A stretch of DNA of 64,000 nucleotides, taken from contig JAFSKK010000063.1 in the NCBI GenBank assembly GCA_017448965.1, forward strand, positions 1 through 64,000, read 5' to 3'. The notes under the pieces were generated by a model. That model searched no databases and was not told where the DNA came from. It was given only the letters and a program-made list of their open reading frames with translations. The position numbers were made by a program, and so were the translations under genes. Shown piece after piece: positions 32,802-41,651 of this stretch (position 1 is the first letter of the stretch; each line of letters begins with the position of its first letter). The stretch is from Bacteroidaceae bacterium (GTDB taxonomy: Bacteria; Bacteroidota; Bacteroidia; Bacteroidales; Bacteroidaceae).

Positions 32802-33956
32802 ATGTCAATGATACAAAGTGTGAAACAAAACAGCAGTATAGAAGCCTTTTTCATATTGATAAGGGCTGGACTGTTTGGTCGCATAGAAGGCGCGGGTGGA
32901 CTTTTGCCGGATCATGTGGACTGGGCTGAGGTTTATCAGCTGGCGCTGGAACAGAGGGTGATTGGGCTGGTCACCGAGGGAATGGAGATTCTTCAACACG
33001 AATGTAGTGCTCCGTTAGTTCCACAGGCATGGACTGTGAAGTTTGTAAGTGTTACGTTGCAGATGGAAAAGCTCAACCAGACCATGAACCGATTTGTGGC
33101 TGGATTGGTGAATAAACTGCGAAAAAATGGGATCAATTCTCTCTTGTTGAAAGGCCAAGGAGTTGCTCAGAGTTATGAGAAGCCCCTTTGGAGGGTTTGT
33201 GGAGATGTGGATTTGCTCTTGAGTGAAAAGGATTATCAGAAAGCCAAGGACTTTCTGCTGCCATTTGTGTCATGTTCGGATCCTGAAGATAAGTTTAAAA
33301 AGCATGTCGGAATAACGATTGGCGGATGGCTGGTGGAGCTGCATGGCAGCCTTCGTTGTGGCTTCTCGTCCCGCATAGACAGGGAACTGGATAAGGTGTA
33401 TGAGGACACAATGCTGGGCGGTAAATGGAGGTCGTGGATGAATAGAAAGGTGGAGGTGTTCATGATGAGAGAAGAGAACGACGTTCTTTATGTGTTTACT
33501 CATTTCTTGAATCACTTTTTCAAGGGAGGAATAGGCGTAAGACAGATTAGTGACTGGAGCAGGCTGTTGTGGTCTTTCCGGGATTCTCTTGACCTCCAGT
33601 ATATTGAATCTCGCCTGAGGGACATGGGATTGATGAGTGAGTGGAAAGCCTTCGGGATGTATGCTGTAGAATATTTGGGTATGCCCGAACATGCGATGCC
33701 GCTCTTCGATGACAGTGATAAATGGAAGCAAAAGGCTCAGCTGATCCATGAGTTTATCATCAAGTCGGGGAGTGTGGGATATCAAAGAATGAAAATGAAA
33801 ATGGAAAAGAATGGGGAAAAAGAATCGTTCCTGACGAGAAAGGTGGAATCGTCTGGACATCGGGCTTGTGACCTGGCAAGCATTTCCCGAATTTTCCCGA
33901 TGGACACCTTGCGGTTCTTCCCAAGCATTGTGGAGAATGGCATACGTCAGAAATAA
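32802..33956 (+). CDS. Nucleotidyltransferase family protein (NTP_transf_5 type)
   Basis: A 384-residue protein matching the uncharacterised nucleotidyltransferase family PF14907. The block LLLKGQGVAQSYEKPLWRVC followed by GDVDLLLSEKDY near 107-138 holds the KG...R...DxD signature. The family is frequent in capsule and lasso-peptide loci, with unknown substrate. The C-terminal part is helical, and the tail is basic (KMKMKMEKNGEKE). A second in-frame ATG lies two codons downstream. Confidence 0.8.
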   Translation: MSMIQSVKQNSSIEAFFILIRAGLFGRIEGAGGLLPDHVDWAEVYQLALEQRVIGLVTEGMEILQHECSAPLVPQAWTVKFVSVTLQMEKLNQTMNRFVAGLVNKLRKNGINSLLLKGQGVAQSYEKPLWRVCGDVDLLLSEKDYQKAKDFLLPFVSCSDPEDKFKKHVGITIGGWLVELHGSLRCGFSSRIDRELDKVYEDTMLGGKWRSWMNRKVEVFMMREENDVLYVFTHFLNHFFKGGIGVRQISDWSRLLWSFRDSLDLQYIESRLRDMGLMSEWKAFGMYAVEYLGMPEHAMPLFDDSDKWKQKAQLIHEFIIKSGSVGYQRMKMKMEKNGEKESFLTRKVESSGHRACDLASISRIFPMDTLRFFPSIVENGIRQK

Positions 33957-33967
33957 AGCATGATGAG

Positions 33968-35083
33968 ATGAAACTATTGATGATTATCAACGAGGACAGG
34001 TTTGTGCTTTCGCACCGGAAGGACATAGCACTGGCTGCACAGAGAGCAGGATGGGATGTCACGGTGGTGTGCAAGGACACTGGCCGACGGAGTGATCTGG
34101 AGAAGATGGGGCTGAAAGTGATGGAACTGCCCATCAATCCCACGAAGAAGAATCTGATACAGGAACTAAGGACATGGTGGTTCCTATATACATTATATAA
34201 AAAGAACAAGGATGCTGTCGTCCATCATGTGGGGCTGAAGAACATTCTCTGGGGAGGACTTGCTGCCAAGATGGCTCGTGTGCAGGGCGTGGTGAATGCG
34301 GTGAGCGGACTTGGGGTAATGTTCTCAAAAGGTGATAGTGGTCTCATGGTGAAGGGGGTGCTGGCTGTGATGCGTTTCTCGAACCATAGGGAGAGAGTGA
34401 AGGTCATATTCCAGAACCATGAAGACCATGATCTGTTTCTGCAGCATGGTGTCATGGATGAAAGCCAGGCTGAGTTTATCAAAGGCTCAGGTGTTGACCT
34501 GAACATCTTCAAGTATGTGCCAGAGCAAGAAAGCGACACGCTGAAAGTGGTTTTCTCTGCCAGAATGGTGAAAGAGAAGGGAGTCCTTGTGTTGATTGAG
34601 GCGGCAGAGAAACTGCGGAAGGATTATGAAGGGAAGGTGGAGTTCTGGCTCTGTGGGCGTATGGCTGTGAATGTTGATGCCGTGCCGCAGAAAGAACTGG
34701 AAGCGCGTTGTGACGGGAGATACATCAAATGGCTGGATTTCCAGAAGGACATGAAGTCTGTGCTGGAACAAAGCCACATCATGGCGTTCCCGAGTTATTA
34801 CCGCGAGGGTGTGCCCAAGTCGCTCATTGATGCATGTGCCATTGGCAGGCCTATCGTTACCACCAAGTCCGTCGGGTGCAAGGACGTGGTGGATGATGGC
34901 GTAAATGGCTTTTTGGTTCCAATCAAAGACAGCGATGCCTTGGCAGAGAAACTTCAGATTCTGATTGAGGACAAAGATTTACGAGTCAAAATGGGCAAAG
35001 CTGCAAGAGAGAAAGCTGAACGGGAGTTCCCGATTGAAGAGGTGATCAAAAAGCATCTGGAAATATACCATAAAATAACGTGA
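33968..35083 (+). CDS. Glycosyltransferase family 4 protein (PglA/CapM-like)
   Basis: A 371-residue GT-B enzyme. The N terminus LLMIINEDRFVLSHRKDIALAA and DAVVHHVGLKNILWGGLAAK near 78-97 resemble N,N'-diacetylbacillosaminyl-PP-lipid transferases. The donor half shows VVFSARMVKEKGVLVLIEA near 196-214 and FPSYYREGVPKSLIDACAIGRPIV near 275-298. It is the last gene of the locus and is followed by a strong terminator. Donor sugar unknown. Confidence 0.92.
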   Translation: MKLLMIINEDRFVLSHRKDIALAAQRAGWDVTVVCKDTGRRSDLEKMGLKVMELPINPTKKNLIQELRTWWFLYTLYKKNKDAVVHHVGLKNILWGGLAAKMARVQGVVNAVSGLGVMFSKGDSGLMVKGVLAVMRFSNHRERVKVIFQNHEDHDLFLQHGVMDESQAEFIKGSGVDLNIFKYVPEQESDTLKVVFSARMVKEKGVLVLIEAAEKLRKDYEGKVEFWLCGRMAVNVDAVPQKELEARCDGRYIKWLDFQKDMKSVLEQSHIMAFPSYYREGVPKSLIDACAIGRPIVTTKSVGCKDVVDDGVNGFLVPIKDSDALAEKLQILIEDKDLRVKMGKAAREKAEREFPIEEVIKKHLEIYHKIT

Positions 35084-35138
35084 GTTCGGTGTAAGAACTT
35101 ACGTGTTCTTAGCCTCCCGAAAAGCTACTTCCATCCCC

Positions 35139-35182
35139 CATTCTGAGACGAAGAACACTCTTTAGTTCTTCGTCTCAGAATG
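35139..35182. terminator. Perfect 18-bp stem terminator between convergent operons
   Basis: CATTCTGAGACGAAGAAC at 35139-35156 is the exact inverse of 35165-35182, with an 8-base loop. It lies after the last glycosyltransferase gene and overlaps the last codons of the minus-strand DUF5020-like gene, so it probably stops both transcripts. T runs are weak on both sides. Confidence 0.75.
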
Positions 35183-35900
35183 TCCATTTCAATGCCAGCG
35201 TTGGATTGATGAATGTATCGCGGTTGTTGTAGGTGTTGTAGATGAAGTTGTGGCTGATTTCCACCTCGGTGCCAATGCTCAGGTTGGTGTTCTCCAGTCC
35301 CTTGATGCTGTTGAAGTTGTACCAGAGTTGTGGCTCGGAGAGGAGGACGAGTTGGCCGTGTCCATTGGCTTGTTCACCACGCCAAAAGTCGATGAAACCA
35401 GAGAAGGTGCAGGCTTTGTGGGCGAAGGTGATGCCCCAAACGCCAGTGAGCTGCACGCTGGCATAGGAATTGGTGTTCTCGTAGCTCTTGAAGTAGTGCT
35501 TGTACATCAACTGCACGGAGTAGGTCTTGGAGAAGTCGGCATTGTGTCCGTTCCATGCGGGACCGATGAGGGCTGCCTGCTGGAAACTGCCGAAGCGGTT
35601 AAGGCCACCATCATACTCGATGTGGGCGGCGAAGGGTGACTTCTTGCCGAGATTGAACTCACGGGAAACCTCGGTGTAGGCTCCTTCGGTGAACTTGCGG
35701 CTGAAGTCCACATCGACGAAGTAGAACCATGAACCCCACTGATCGGCTTTGAACTGCTCGACGGTCATGGTCACTTTCTGGCGACCTGCTTCCTCGTCGG
35801 GATAGATGTTACGACCGAAGTCGTAGTGCAGCTGAATGTCTTGTGCGTTGGCACTGATGGTGGCAACGAGAGCCATTGCCATAAAAATCACTTTTTTCAT
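35175..35900 (-). CDS. DUF5020-like outer-membrane protein, Tsx-like candidate
   Basis: A 241-residue protein with signal peptide (KKVIFMAMALVATISANA). Strand-rich body with aromatic girdle-like residues (WGSWFYFVDVDFSRK, VQLTGVWGITFAHK) and the terminal strand FINPTLALKWTF fit a small outer-membrane barrel. I assign it to the DUF5020 group. The WGSWFYFVDVDF block recalls Tsx nucleoside channels, and the gene follows a uracil/xanthine permease by 37 bases, so nucleoside or nucleobase entry is inferred. The ATG at 35900 is used; the upstream extension lacks a signal peptide. Confidence 0.78.
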   Translation of the reverse strand: MKKVIFMAMALVATISANAQDIQLHYDFGRNIYPDEEAGRQKVTMTVEQFKADQWGSWFYFVDVDFSRKFTEGAYTEVSREFNLGKKSPFAAHIEYDGGLNRFGSFQQAALIGPAWNGHNADFSKTYSVQLMYKHYFKSYENTNSYASVQLTGVWGITFAHKACTFSGFIDFWRGEQANGHGQLVLLSEPQLWYNFNSIKGLENTNLSIGTEVEISHNFIYNTYNNRDTFINPTLALKWTF

Positions 35901-35937
35901 TGTTTTTGGTTTTTGAATCGCCCAGTGCGTGGGCTGG

Positions 35938-37251
35938 TTAGTTGGTGAATTGTTCGATGTCGATGTCAACGCGGTTGGGCAGGATAGCATTGAGGAGGAT
36001 GCCGACGATGGCTGCCAGTGCCAAGCCTGAGAAGTGGATGGAACCGATGGCTACTGAGTCGTTGGCACCATACTTCACTCCGATGGCGATGACGAGGATG
36101 AGGGCGGCGATGATGATGTTGCGCATCTGCACAAAGTCAATGCTTGCCTCGACCATGTTGCGGACACCTACAGCGGATATCATGCCGTAGAGGATGAGCG
36201 ACACACCGCCAATGGTGGCGGCAGGCATCAGTCCGATGATGGCAGCAAACTTGGGGCAGAAACTCAGCAGGATGGCCAAGATGGCTGCCAGACGAATGAC
36301 GCGCGGGTCGTACACCTTCGTGATGTTGAGCACACCGGTGTTCTCACCATAGGTGGTGTTGGCTGGCGCACCGAAAAGGGAAGCGAGAGTGGTGGCGACA
36401 CCATCGCCTGTCAGGGTGCGATGCAAGCCCGGATCGACGAGGAAGAATTTGCCCACGGTGCCCGAGATGGCGCACATGTCGCCAATGTGTTCCATGATGG
36501 TGGCGAAGGCGATGGGCATGATGGCAATGATGCTGGAGGTGATGAGCGTGTAGTCGGGATTGTCGAACACAGCCAATACGGTGTTCTGACGTGCTACGGG
36601 CAGTCCTATCCACGCAGCCTCGTGCAGCGTGGTGAAGTCAATCTTCCCCATGCAGGCTGCCACGGTAAAGGAGGAGAACACACCGAGCAGGATGGGTACG
36701 ATGCGGATGATGCCACGTCCCCACATGTTGCTCACAATCACCACGACGATGGCCACCAGCGAGACGAGCCAGTCCTCGCTGGCACTGCTGATAGCAGAGC
36801 CGGAGAGGCACAAACCAATGGAAATGACCATAGGCCCCGTGACGACGGGTGGGAAGTATTTGAGAACACGCTCAGACCCGAACCACTTGATGAGTCCTGC
36901 CATGACGAAGTAGCAGAGACCTGCACAGGCCACACCGATGCAGGCGTAGTCGAGCGAGAGATAATCGGGCAACCCTTGATCCATGCCGAGTTGTTTGATG
37001 GACAAGTAGCCACCGATGAAAGCGAAGGAACTGCCAAGGAAGGCTGGAACTTTCCACTTGGCAATGAAGTGGAAGAGCAGGGTGCCGATGCCTGCAAAGA
37101 GCAGGGTGGCAGACACGTTCAGGCCAGTGATGACGGGAACAAGGATGGTGGCACCAAACATGGCGAAGAGGTGCTGGATGCCCAGGATGCCAAACTTGAC
37201 AGGCCCTAAAGTGCGGGCATCATAAATGCCCTGTTGTGATTGTGTTTCCAT
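35938..37251 (-). CDS. Uracil-xanthine permease (NCS2)
   Basis: A 437-residue inner-membrane nucleobase transporter of the NCS2/NAT family, with about 14 membrane segments. FGILGIQHLFAMFGATILVPVITGL near the N terminus is characteristic of UraA. The family's conserved glutamate region is seen as IAFATIMEHIGDMCAISG near 251-268, and the NAT-like segment near 300 (TLASLFGAPANTTYGENTGVL) supports uracil/xanthine use. Start ATG at 37251. An AAGACC/GGTCTT hairpin at 37261-37276 sits just upstream, between the two permease genes. Confidence 0.93.
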   Translation of the reverse strand: METQSQQGIYDARTLGPVKFGILGIQHLFAMFGATILVPVITGLNVSATLLFAGIGTLLFHFIAKWKVPAFLGSSFAFIGGYLSIKQLGMDQGLPDYLSLDYACIGVACAGLCYFVMAGLIKWFGSERVLKYFPPVVTGPMVISIGLCLSGSAISSASEDWLVSLVAIVVVIVSNMWGRGIIRIVPILLGVFSSFTVAACMGKIDFTTLHEAAWIGLPVARQNTVLAVFDNPDYTLITSSIIAIMPIAFATIMEHIGDMCAISGTVGKFFLVDPGLHRTLTGDGVATTLASLFGAPANTTYGENTGVLNITKVYDPRVIRLAAILAILLSFCPKFAAIIGLMPAATIGGVSLILYGMISAVGVRNMVEASIDFVQMRNIIIAALILVIAIGVKYGANDSVAIGSIHFSGLALAAIVGILLNAILPNRVDIDIEQFTN

Positions 37252-37294
37252 TGTGTCATGAAGACCGTATGGTCTTGTAAAGTTTATTGAATGA

Positions 37295-38596
37295 TCACAA
37301 AAGTGCATATCTGGCGATGAACAGGATGGCCAGTATCACCAGTGTCCAGTTCAGATTCTCCCACTTGCGGGCAATGGCATTGAGTAGCACGTAGGAGATG
37401 ATACCCAAAAGGATACCATCGGAGATGGAACTTGCCATAGCCATGAAGAACAGCGTGATGAAGGCTGGAAGACCTTCTTCGTAAGAGTTGAAGTCGATGT
37501 GCACCACACGCATAAACATCATCAGACCCACGATGATCAGTGCGGGACTGGTGGCTGCCGACGGGATGGCCAAGAAGAGTGGCGAGAAGAACAATGAAAC
37601 AAGAAATAGCATGGCGATGGTGAATGAGGTAAGCCCCGTGCGGCCACCTTCTGATACACCCGAAGCGGACTCCACGTAGGTAGTGGTGGTGGATGCACCC
37701 ACACAGGCACCAATCGTTGTGGCGACGGCATCGGACAGGAGGGCTTCATTCACATGAGGAATCTTGCCGTCCTTCTGTACCATTCCTGCTGATCCCATCA
37801 CGCCAATGAGGGTGCCAATGGTGTCGAACATGTCGATAAAGAGGAAGGTGATGACCACCAAGAGCATGTCGAGCGAGAAGATGTTGTGCCACTCAAACTG
37901 CATGCATAAGGGCGACACATCTGGCGGTAAGCCAATCACTCCATTGAGTTCTGTCTCGCCAAAGGGGATGCCGATGAAGGTGGTCAGCAGAATGCCAATC
38001 AGGATGGCGCCCTTCACCTTGTAAATGAGCATTGCCGTGGTGATGAGGAGACCGATGATGCAGAGAAGGGCTGGGCCTGAGGTAATCTGTCCCAGTGTGA
38101 TGAGGGTGGCGTCGCTCTGCCCGATGATGCCCGAGTTCTTCAGACCTAATGAGGCAATGAACAGACCGATACCCACCGATATGGATGCCTTCAGTTGCAC
38201 AGGAATGGAGTTGACAATGAGGGCACGTACCTTCGTGACACTCATGATAATGAAGATGATGCCCTCAATCAGAATGGCTGTCAAGGCAAACTGCCACGAG
38301 TAGCCCATGGTGAGGCAGACGGTGTACACAAAAAAAGCGTTCAGACCCATGCCAGGGGCAAGTCCGAACGGCATCTTTGCATAGAGCGACATAACCAGCG
38401 TGCCAATAACGGCGGCAATCACTGTGGCCGTGAACACGGCATTGGTGTCCATGCCTTGCGAAGCCAGTGCTGAGAAGATGTTGGGATTGACGGCAAGAAT
38501 GTAGGCCATTGTCAGAAACGAAGTCAAGCCAGCCATCATTTCCGTCTTGATACTGTGCTTCACAGGGTCGAAGCCAAAGAGTTTTTGTAAAAACAT
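37295..38596 (-). CDS. Guanine/hypoxanthine permease (AzgA-like NCS2)
   Basis: A 433-residue permease of the AzgA/GhxP branch. The start FLQKLFGFDPVKHSIKTEMMAGLTSFLTMAYI is diagnostic. Other conserved blocks are APGMGLNAFFVYTVCLTMGYSW near 79-100, TFLFIDMFDTIGTLIGVMG near 259-277 and GASTTTTYVESASGVSEGGRTGLTS near 303-327. The ATG at 38596 is chosen because the longer frame runs past the promoter. First gene of a three-gene set with the second permease and the DUF5020-like protein, which together look like a purine/pyrimidine salvage unit. Confidence 0.94.
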   Translation of the reverse strand: MFLQKLFGFDPVKHSIKTEMMAGLTSFLTMAYILAVNPNIFSALASQGMDTNAVFTATVIAAVIGTLVMSLYAKMPFGLAPGMGLNAFFVYTVCLTMGYSWQFALTAILIEGIIFIIMSVTKVRALIVNSIPVQLKASISVGIGLFIASLGLKNSGIIGQSDATLITLGQITSGPALLCIIGLLITTAMLIYKVKGAILIGILLTTFIGIPFGETELNGVIGLPPDVSPLCMQFEWHNIFSLDMLLVVITFLFIDMFDTIGTLIGVMGSAGMVQKDGKIPHVNEALLSDAVATTIGACVGASTTTTYVESASGVSEGGRTGLTSFTIAMLFLVSLFFSPLFLAIPSAATSPALIIVGLMMFMRVVHIDFNSYEEGLPAFITLFFMAMASSISDGILLGIISYVLLNAIARKWENLNWTLVILAILFIARYALL

Positions 38597-38660
38597 GGTC
38601 GATAAATATTTAGAGGTTATACGTTTTGCCGATTGACACATTGATGTGTGTTGACGGGTG

Positions 38661-38668
38661 CAAAGGTA
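38661..38668 (-). promoter_or_regulatory. -7 box of the nucleobase-permease operon
   Basis: The minus strand reads TACCTTTG, followed by CACCC, giving a leader of about 60 bases before the permease ATG. I looked for a purine riboswitch in the leader and saw none. A matching TTG box is not clear. Confidence 0.6.
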
Positions 38669-38706
38669 ACAGAAAAAAATGAGAGTAAGAAGAAAAAAGT
38701 TAAAAG

Positions 38707-38738
38707 TTTGTGAGTGTAGTGGAAAAACCGTATTTTTG
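38707..38738 (+). promoter_or_regulatory. Promoter of the MG2-protein pair
   Basis: TTTG at 38707-38710 and TATTTTTG at 38731-38738 lie at consensus spacing. This places the start of transcription after any upstream in-frame codon and supports the ATG at 38781. Confidence 0.7.
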
Positions 38739-38780
38739 CAACGAAAAGAAAAAATCTGGAACTTAAAAGTGGCAAAACGG

Positions 38781-41651
38781 ATGAAACACCTGATGATATT
38801 GTTGGTTTTGGCGCTGGATGCTGGAGGAATGCTCCATGCGCAGCACTTGAATCTGTCTGATTCCATCGTGACAGGGACGGAAGAGTATGTGAACCTTGTG
38901 CGCCTGATGCAGAAGGTGTGGACTTTCAACCATGAGATTCCACAAGAGAAAGTGTATCTGCACTTTGACAACACGGGTTACTTCAAGGGGGAGAAGATGT
39001 GGTTCAAGGGGTATGTCATCCGAACGGATACGGGTAAACCCACGGATATGAGTTCCGTTTTGTATGTGGAGTTGGTCAATCCAAGTGGAGAGGTGGTTCA
39101 GAGCAGGAAGGTATTTATTGAGAAAGGTGAGGCGGTAGGCGATTTCTCGCTCGACACGCTATATACGACGGGATTCTACGAAGTACGTGCCTATACGCGC
39201 TACATGCTGAACTGGGGCGGAACAGGCATTTACTCCCGTGTGTTCCCCATCTTCAAGCAACCTAAGCATGAGGGTGACTATTCTCGGATGGAGATAGATA
39301 AGTTCTCTTATCGTAAGCGGCAGCCAAACTATCGCGAGGTTCCCTACGAGGTGTTAACGGAGGATAATCAGAAGAAGAATAAGAACCAGCTGACAATGAA
39401 TAGATTGCCGCATGGAAAGGTACATGTAAACTTCTATCCAGAGGGCGGTAATTTGGTGGAGGATTTGACATCGCGTGTTGCATTTGCGGTGAATGATGAC
39501 GAGGGACGTATGTTCGATGTGCAGGGCGTGATTTTGGACGAGAACAAGGAATTGGTGCAGGGAACAGTGACCTACAAGGATGGACGTGGCTATTTCAGCC
39601 TTACGCCTGATGATGAACCGAAGTATCTGCAACTGACCACGGCTGACGGGAAGAAGCTGGAGTTTGAGTTGCCGGAGGCTCTGACGGAAGGGGTGGTGAT
39701 GACTGTGAACGTGCTGAATGACCCTGATGTGACGGCAACGCTTTCGGCTTCGATGGCAATGCAAGACAGACTGTTGGGCTATACGCTGATGCACGATGGT
39801 CGCATTGTGGATTGTGACACGTTGACATGCCGTCCCGTGACGGTGCTGAAATGGGCACGAGAGGTGCTGCCTGCCGGGGTGAACCAACTGACACTGTTTG
39901 ATGCGGAGGGGCATGTGCTGGCTGAACGTTTGTTCTTCATCTGTCCGAAAGTGAATGTCGCGAATAGGGTGGAAGTGACGACACCTACGGATCACATGGT
40001 GCCATGTGGAAAGGTGCAGCTGGATTTGCAGGCAGAGCCGAATGCCAGTTTGTCGCTGTCTGCTATGGACATGGCCACCATGACGAATGGCAAGGAGGGA
40101 AATATGCTGACATGGATGTTGCTGTCGAGCGAGGTGAAGGGCTACATTGCTCATCCTGACTATTACTTTGAGAGCGATGATAGGGAACACCGTGTTGCGG
40201 CAGATGTGCTGATGATGGTGCAGGGGTGGCGACGCTATAGGTGGCAGTTGATGGCTGGAAATGAGCGATTTAAGCGCATTCATCGTATAGAGGATAAACT
40301 CTACATTCACGGTAAATTGATGCAGGCTAAAAGAGATGTGCCCGTGACGAATGAGAAGTTGCGTGCCTATCTGATTTGGATGAACAGAGAGGACAAAACA
40401 GCCTCGTGGGTGTATGGCGACTGCGTGACGGACAGTGTGGGCGGTTTTGCCTTTGCCATGCCCAATGCGTGGTTTGAGTGGAACCTTCAAATTGTCGTGA
40501 GAGATGCGTATGATTTTGGTATGGACAACTCAGGCAAATATAAGGGAGCGAAGCTGGGAGTGAACGACCGCCGTCTGGAATACAGGGTGATGCTGGACAG
40601 GAATTTCTCGCCTCAGCCTCGATGGTTGTCGCCTGAAGAGACGGACACGTTAACTGGTGTCAGCCCGAATCTCTATGCCGATGTGCCAGACTCAGTGTTT
40701 GAGGCTTTGCAGGATATACAGATACGGAAACGTGCACATGTGTTGCCAGAGGTGAAAGTGAAGGCTTATCGTCGCATCTTCGAGGATGCCCGTGCGGCAT
40801 GGGAGAGTGAGAGCGAGGGACAACATTGGGCAAGTATCTATTATGATGTGGACAAGGAAGTTGACCGCATCTACGACAATGGTGGTGCCATTCCTGGTTT
40901 GTATGAATGGCTGTATGAGCGCAATCCGCTTTTCCGAGCAGCGGGCAGCGACAGATTCCTGCCTACGCAGCTGAACAGCAATATCGAATCGGTAAAGATG
41001 GAAGGTGAGCAGACGTTGACGGTGAATGAGTTTGGCAATCCCTTCGAGAATCTGAATGCATATAAGGATGGCACCATCTATCAGGTGCATGCAGAGGGAA
41101 CGAAGGTGAAACGCTCGAAACAAGGGGCACAAATCTATGATGATGGACTGAGTTATAAGGGAAGACCCATTATCTGGATATTGAACAATGGTTTTGCAGG
41201 CATCACCAGCACAACGAATCTGAGGATACGGGATTTGATAGTGCATCAGGCCACAATGGAAGACTTCCCTTATTTCCTGGATGAGGTGAAGTCCATCTAT
41301 CTGACGGAGAATGTCAATGCCGCTGACCGCTATATCTATAGTTCTGATTTGAAAGGAAGAAGTCCGGTGACTCTCTTTGTCTATACGCATCATCAATTCA
41401 ATTGGAAGAAGAATGGATCGCGTCGAACCCATTTTCAGGCATTTGACAAGCCTGACACCTTCGAGATGGACGACTACAGCAAGTTGCCACCCATGGAGGA
41501 TTTCCGTCGTACAATATTCTGGTCACCAAACATCAAGACGGATGCCACAGGACATGCTACGGTGGAGTTTTGGAACAATTCGTCAGCCCGTCGGCTCTAT
41601 ATATCGGCAGAAGGGATGACGGCAGAAGGTACAGTCTTAACCAATGAATAG
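38781..41651 (+). CDS. Large surface protein with MG2 and TonB-plug-like domains
   Basis: A 956-residue secreted protein. The signal peptide runs to about residue 22 (ILLVLALDAGGMLHAQ). Near 55-165 lies a macroglobulin-2-like domain: QEKVYLHFDNTGYFKGEKMW, VLYVELVNPSGEVVQSRKV and TTGFYEVRAYTRYMLNW. More beta domains follow, and near 830-890 the segment GRPIIWILNNGFAGIT to FPYFLDEVKSIYLTENV looks like a TonB plug domain without a barrel. The family is common in Bacteroidetes and has no agreed function. It overlaps its shorter paralogue by 8 bases. Confidence 0.82.
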   Translation: MKHLMILLVLALDAGGMLHAQHLNLSDSIVTGTEEYVNLVRLMQKVWTFNHEIPQEKVYLHFDNTGYFKGEKMWFKGYVIRTDTGKPTDMSSVLYVELVNPSGEVVQSRKVFIEKGEAVGDFSLDTLYTTGFYEVRAYTRYMLNWGGTGIYSRVFPIFKQPKHEGDYSRMEIDKFSYRKRQPNYREVPYEVLTEDNQKKNKNQLTMNRLPHGKVHVNFYPEGGNLVEDLTSRVAFAVNDDEGRMFDVQGVILDENKELVQGTVTYKDGRGYFSLTPDDEPKYLQLTTADGKKLEFELPEALTEGVVMTVNVLNDPDVTATLSASMAMQDRLLGYTLMHDGRIVDCDTLTCRPVTVLKWAREVLPAGVNQLTLFDAEGHVLAERLFFICPKVNVANRVEVTTPTDHMVPCGKVQLDLQAEPNASLSLSAMDMATMTNGKEGNMLTWMLLSSEVKGYIAHPDYYFESDDREHRVAADVLMMVQGWRRYRWQLMAGNERFKRIHRIEDKLYIHGKLMQAKRDVPVTNEKLRAYLIWMNREDKTASWVYGDCVTDSVGGFAFAMPNAWFEWNLQIVVRDAYDFGMDNSGKYKGAKLGVNDRRLEYRVMLDRNFSPQPRWLSPEETDTLTGVSPNLYADVPDSVFEALQDIQIRKRAHVLPEVKVKAYRRIFEDARAAWESESEGQHWASIYYDVDKEVDRIYDNGGAIPGLYEWLYERNPLFRAAGSDRFLPTQLNSNIESVKMEGEQTLTVNEFGNPFENLNAYKDGTIYQVHAEGTKVKRSKQGAQIYDDGLSYKGRPIIWILNNGFAGITSTTNLRIRDLIVHQATMEDFPYFLDEVKSIYLTENVNAADRYIYSSDLKGRSPVTLFVYTHHQFNWKKNGSRRTHFQAFDKPDTFEMDDYSKLPPMEDFRRTIFWSPNIKTDATGHATVEFWNNSSARRLYISAEGMTAEGTVLTNE

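Noticed and set aside
38597-38660. Purine riboswitch in the permease leader
   Set aside because: The leader is only about 60 bases and lacks the conserved core of the purine aptamer.
38597-38974. A 126-residue extension of the guanine/hypoxanthine permease
   Set aside because: It crosses the divergent promoters and the start of the MG2 gene; the ATG at 38596 gives the usual N terminus.
39354-40490. A 378-residue minus-strand frame opposite the MG2 gene
   Set aside because: His-rich, with no known motif and no promoter; the plus strand has a clear exported protein.
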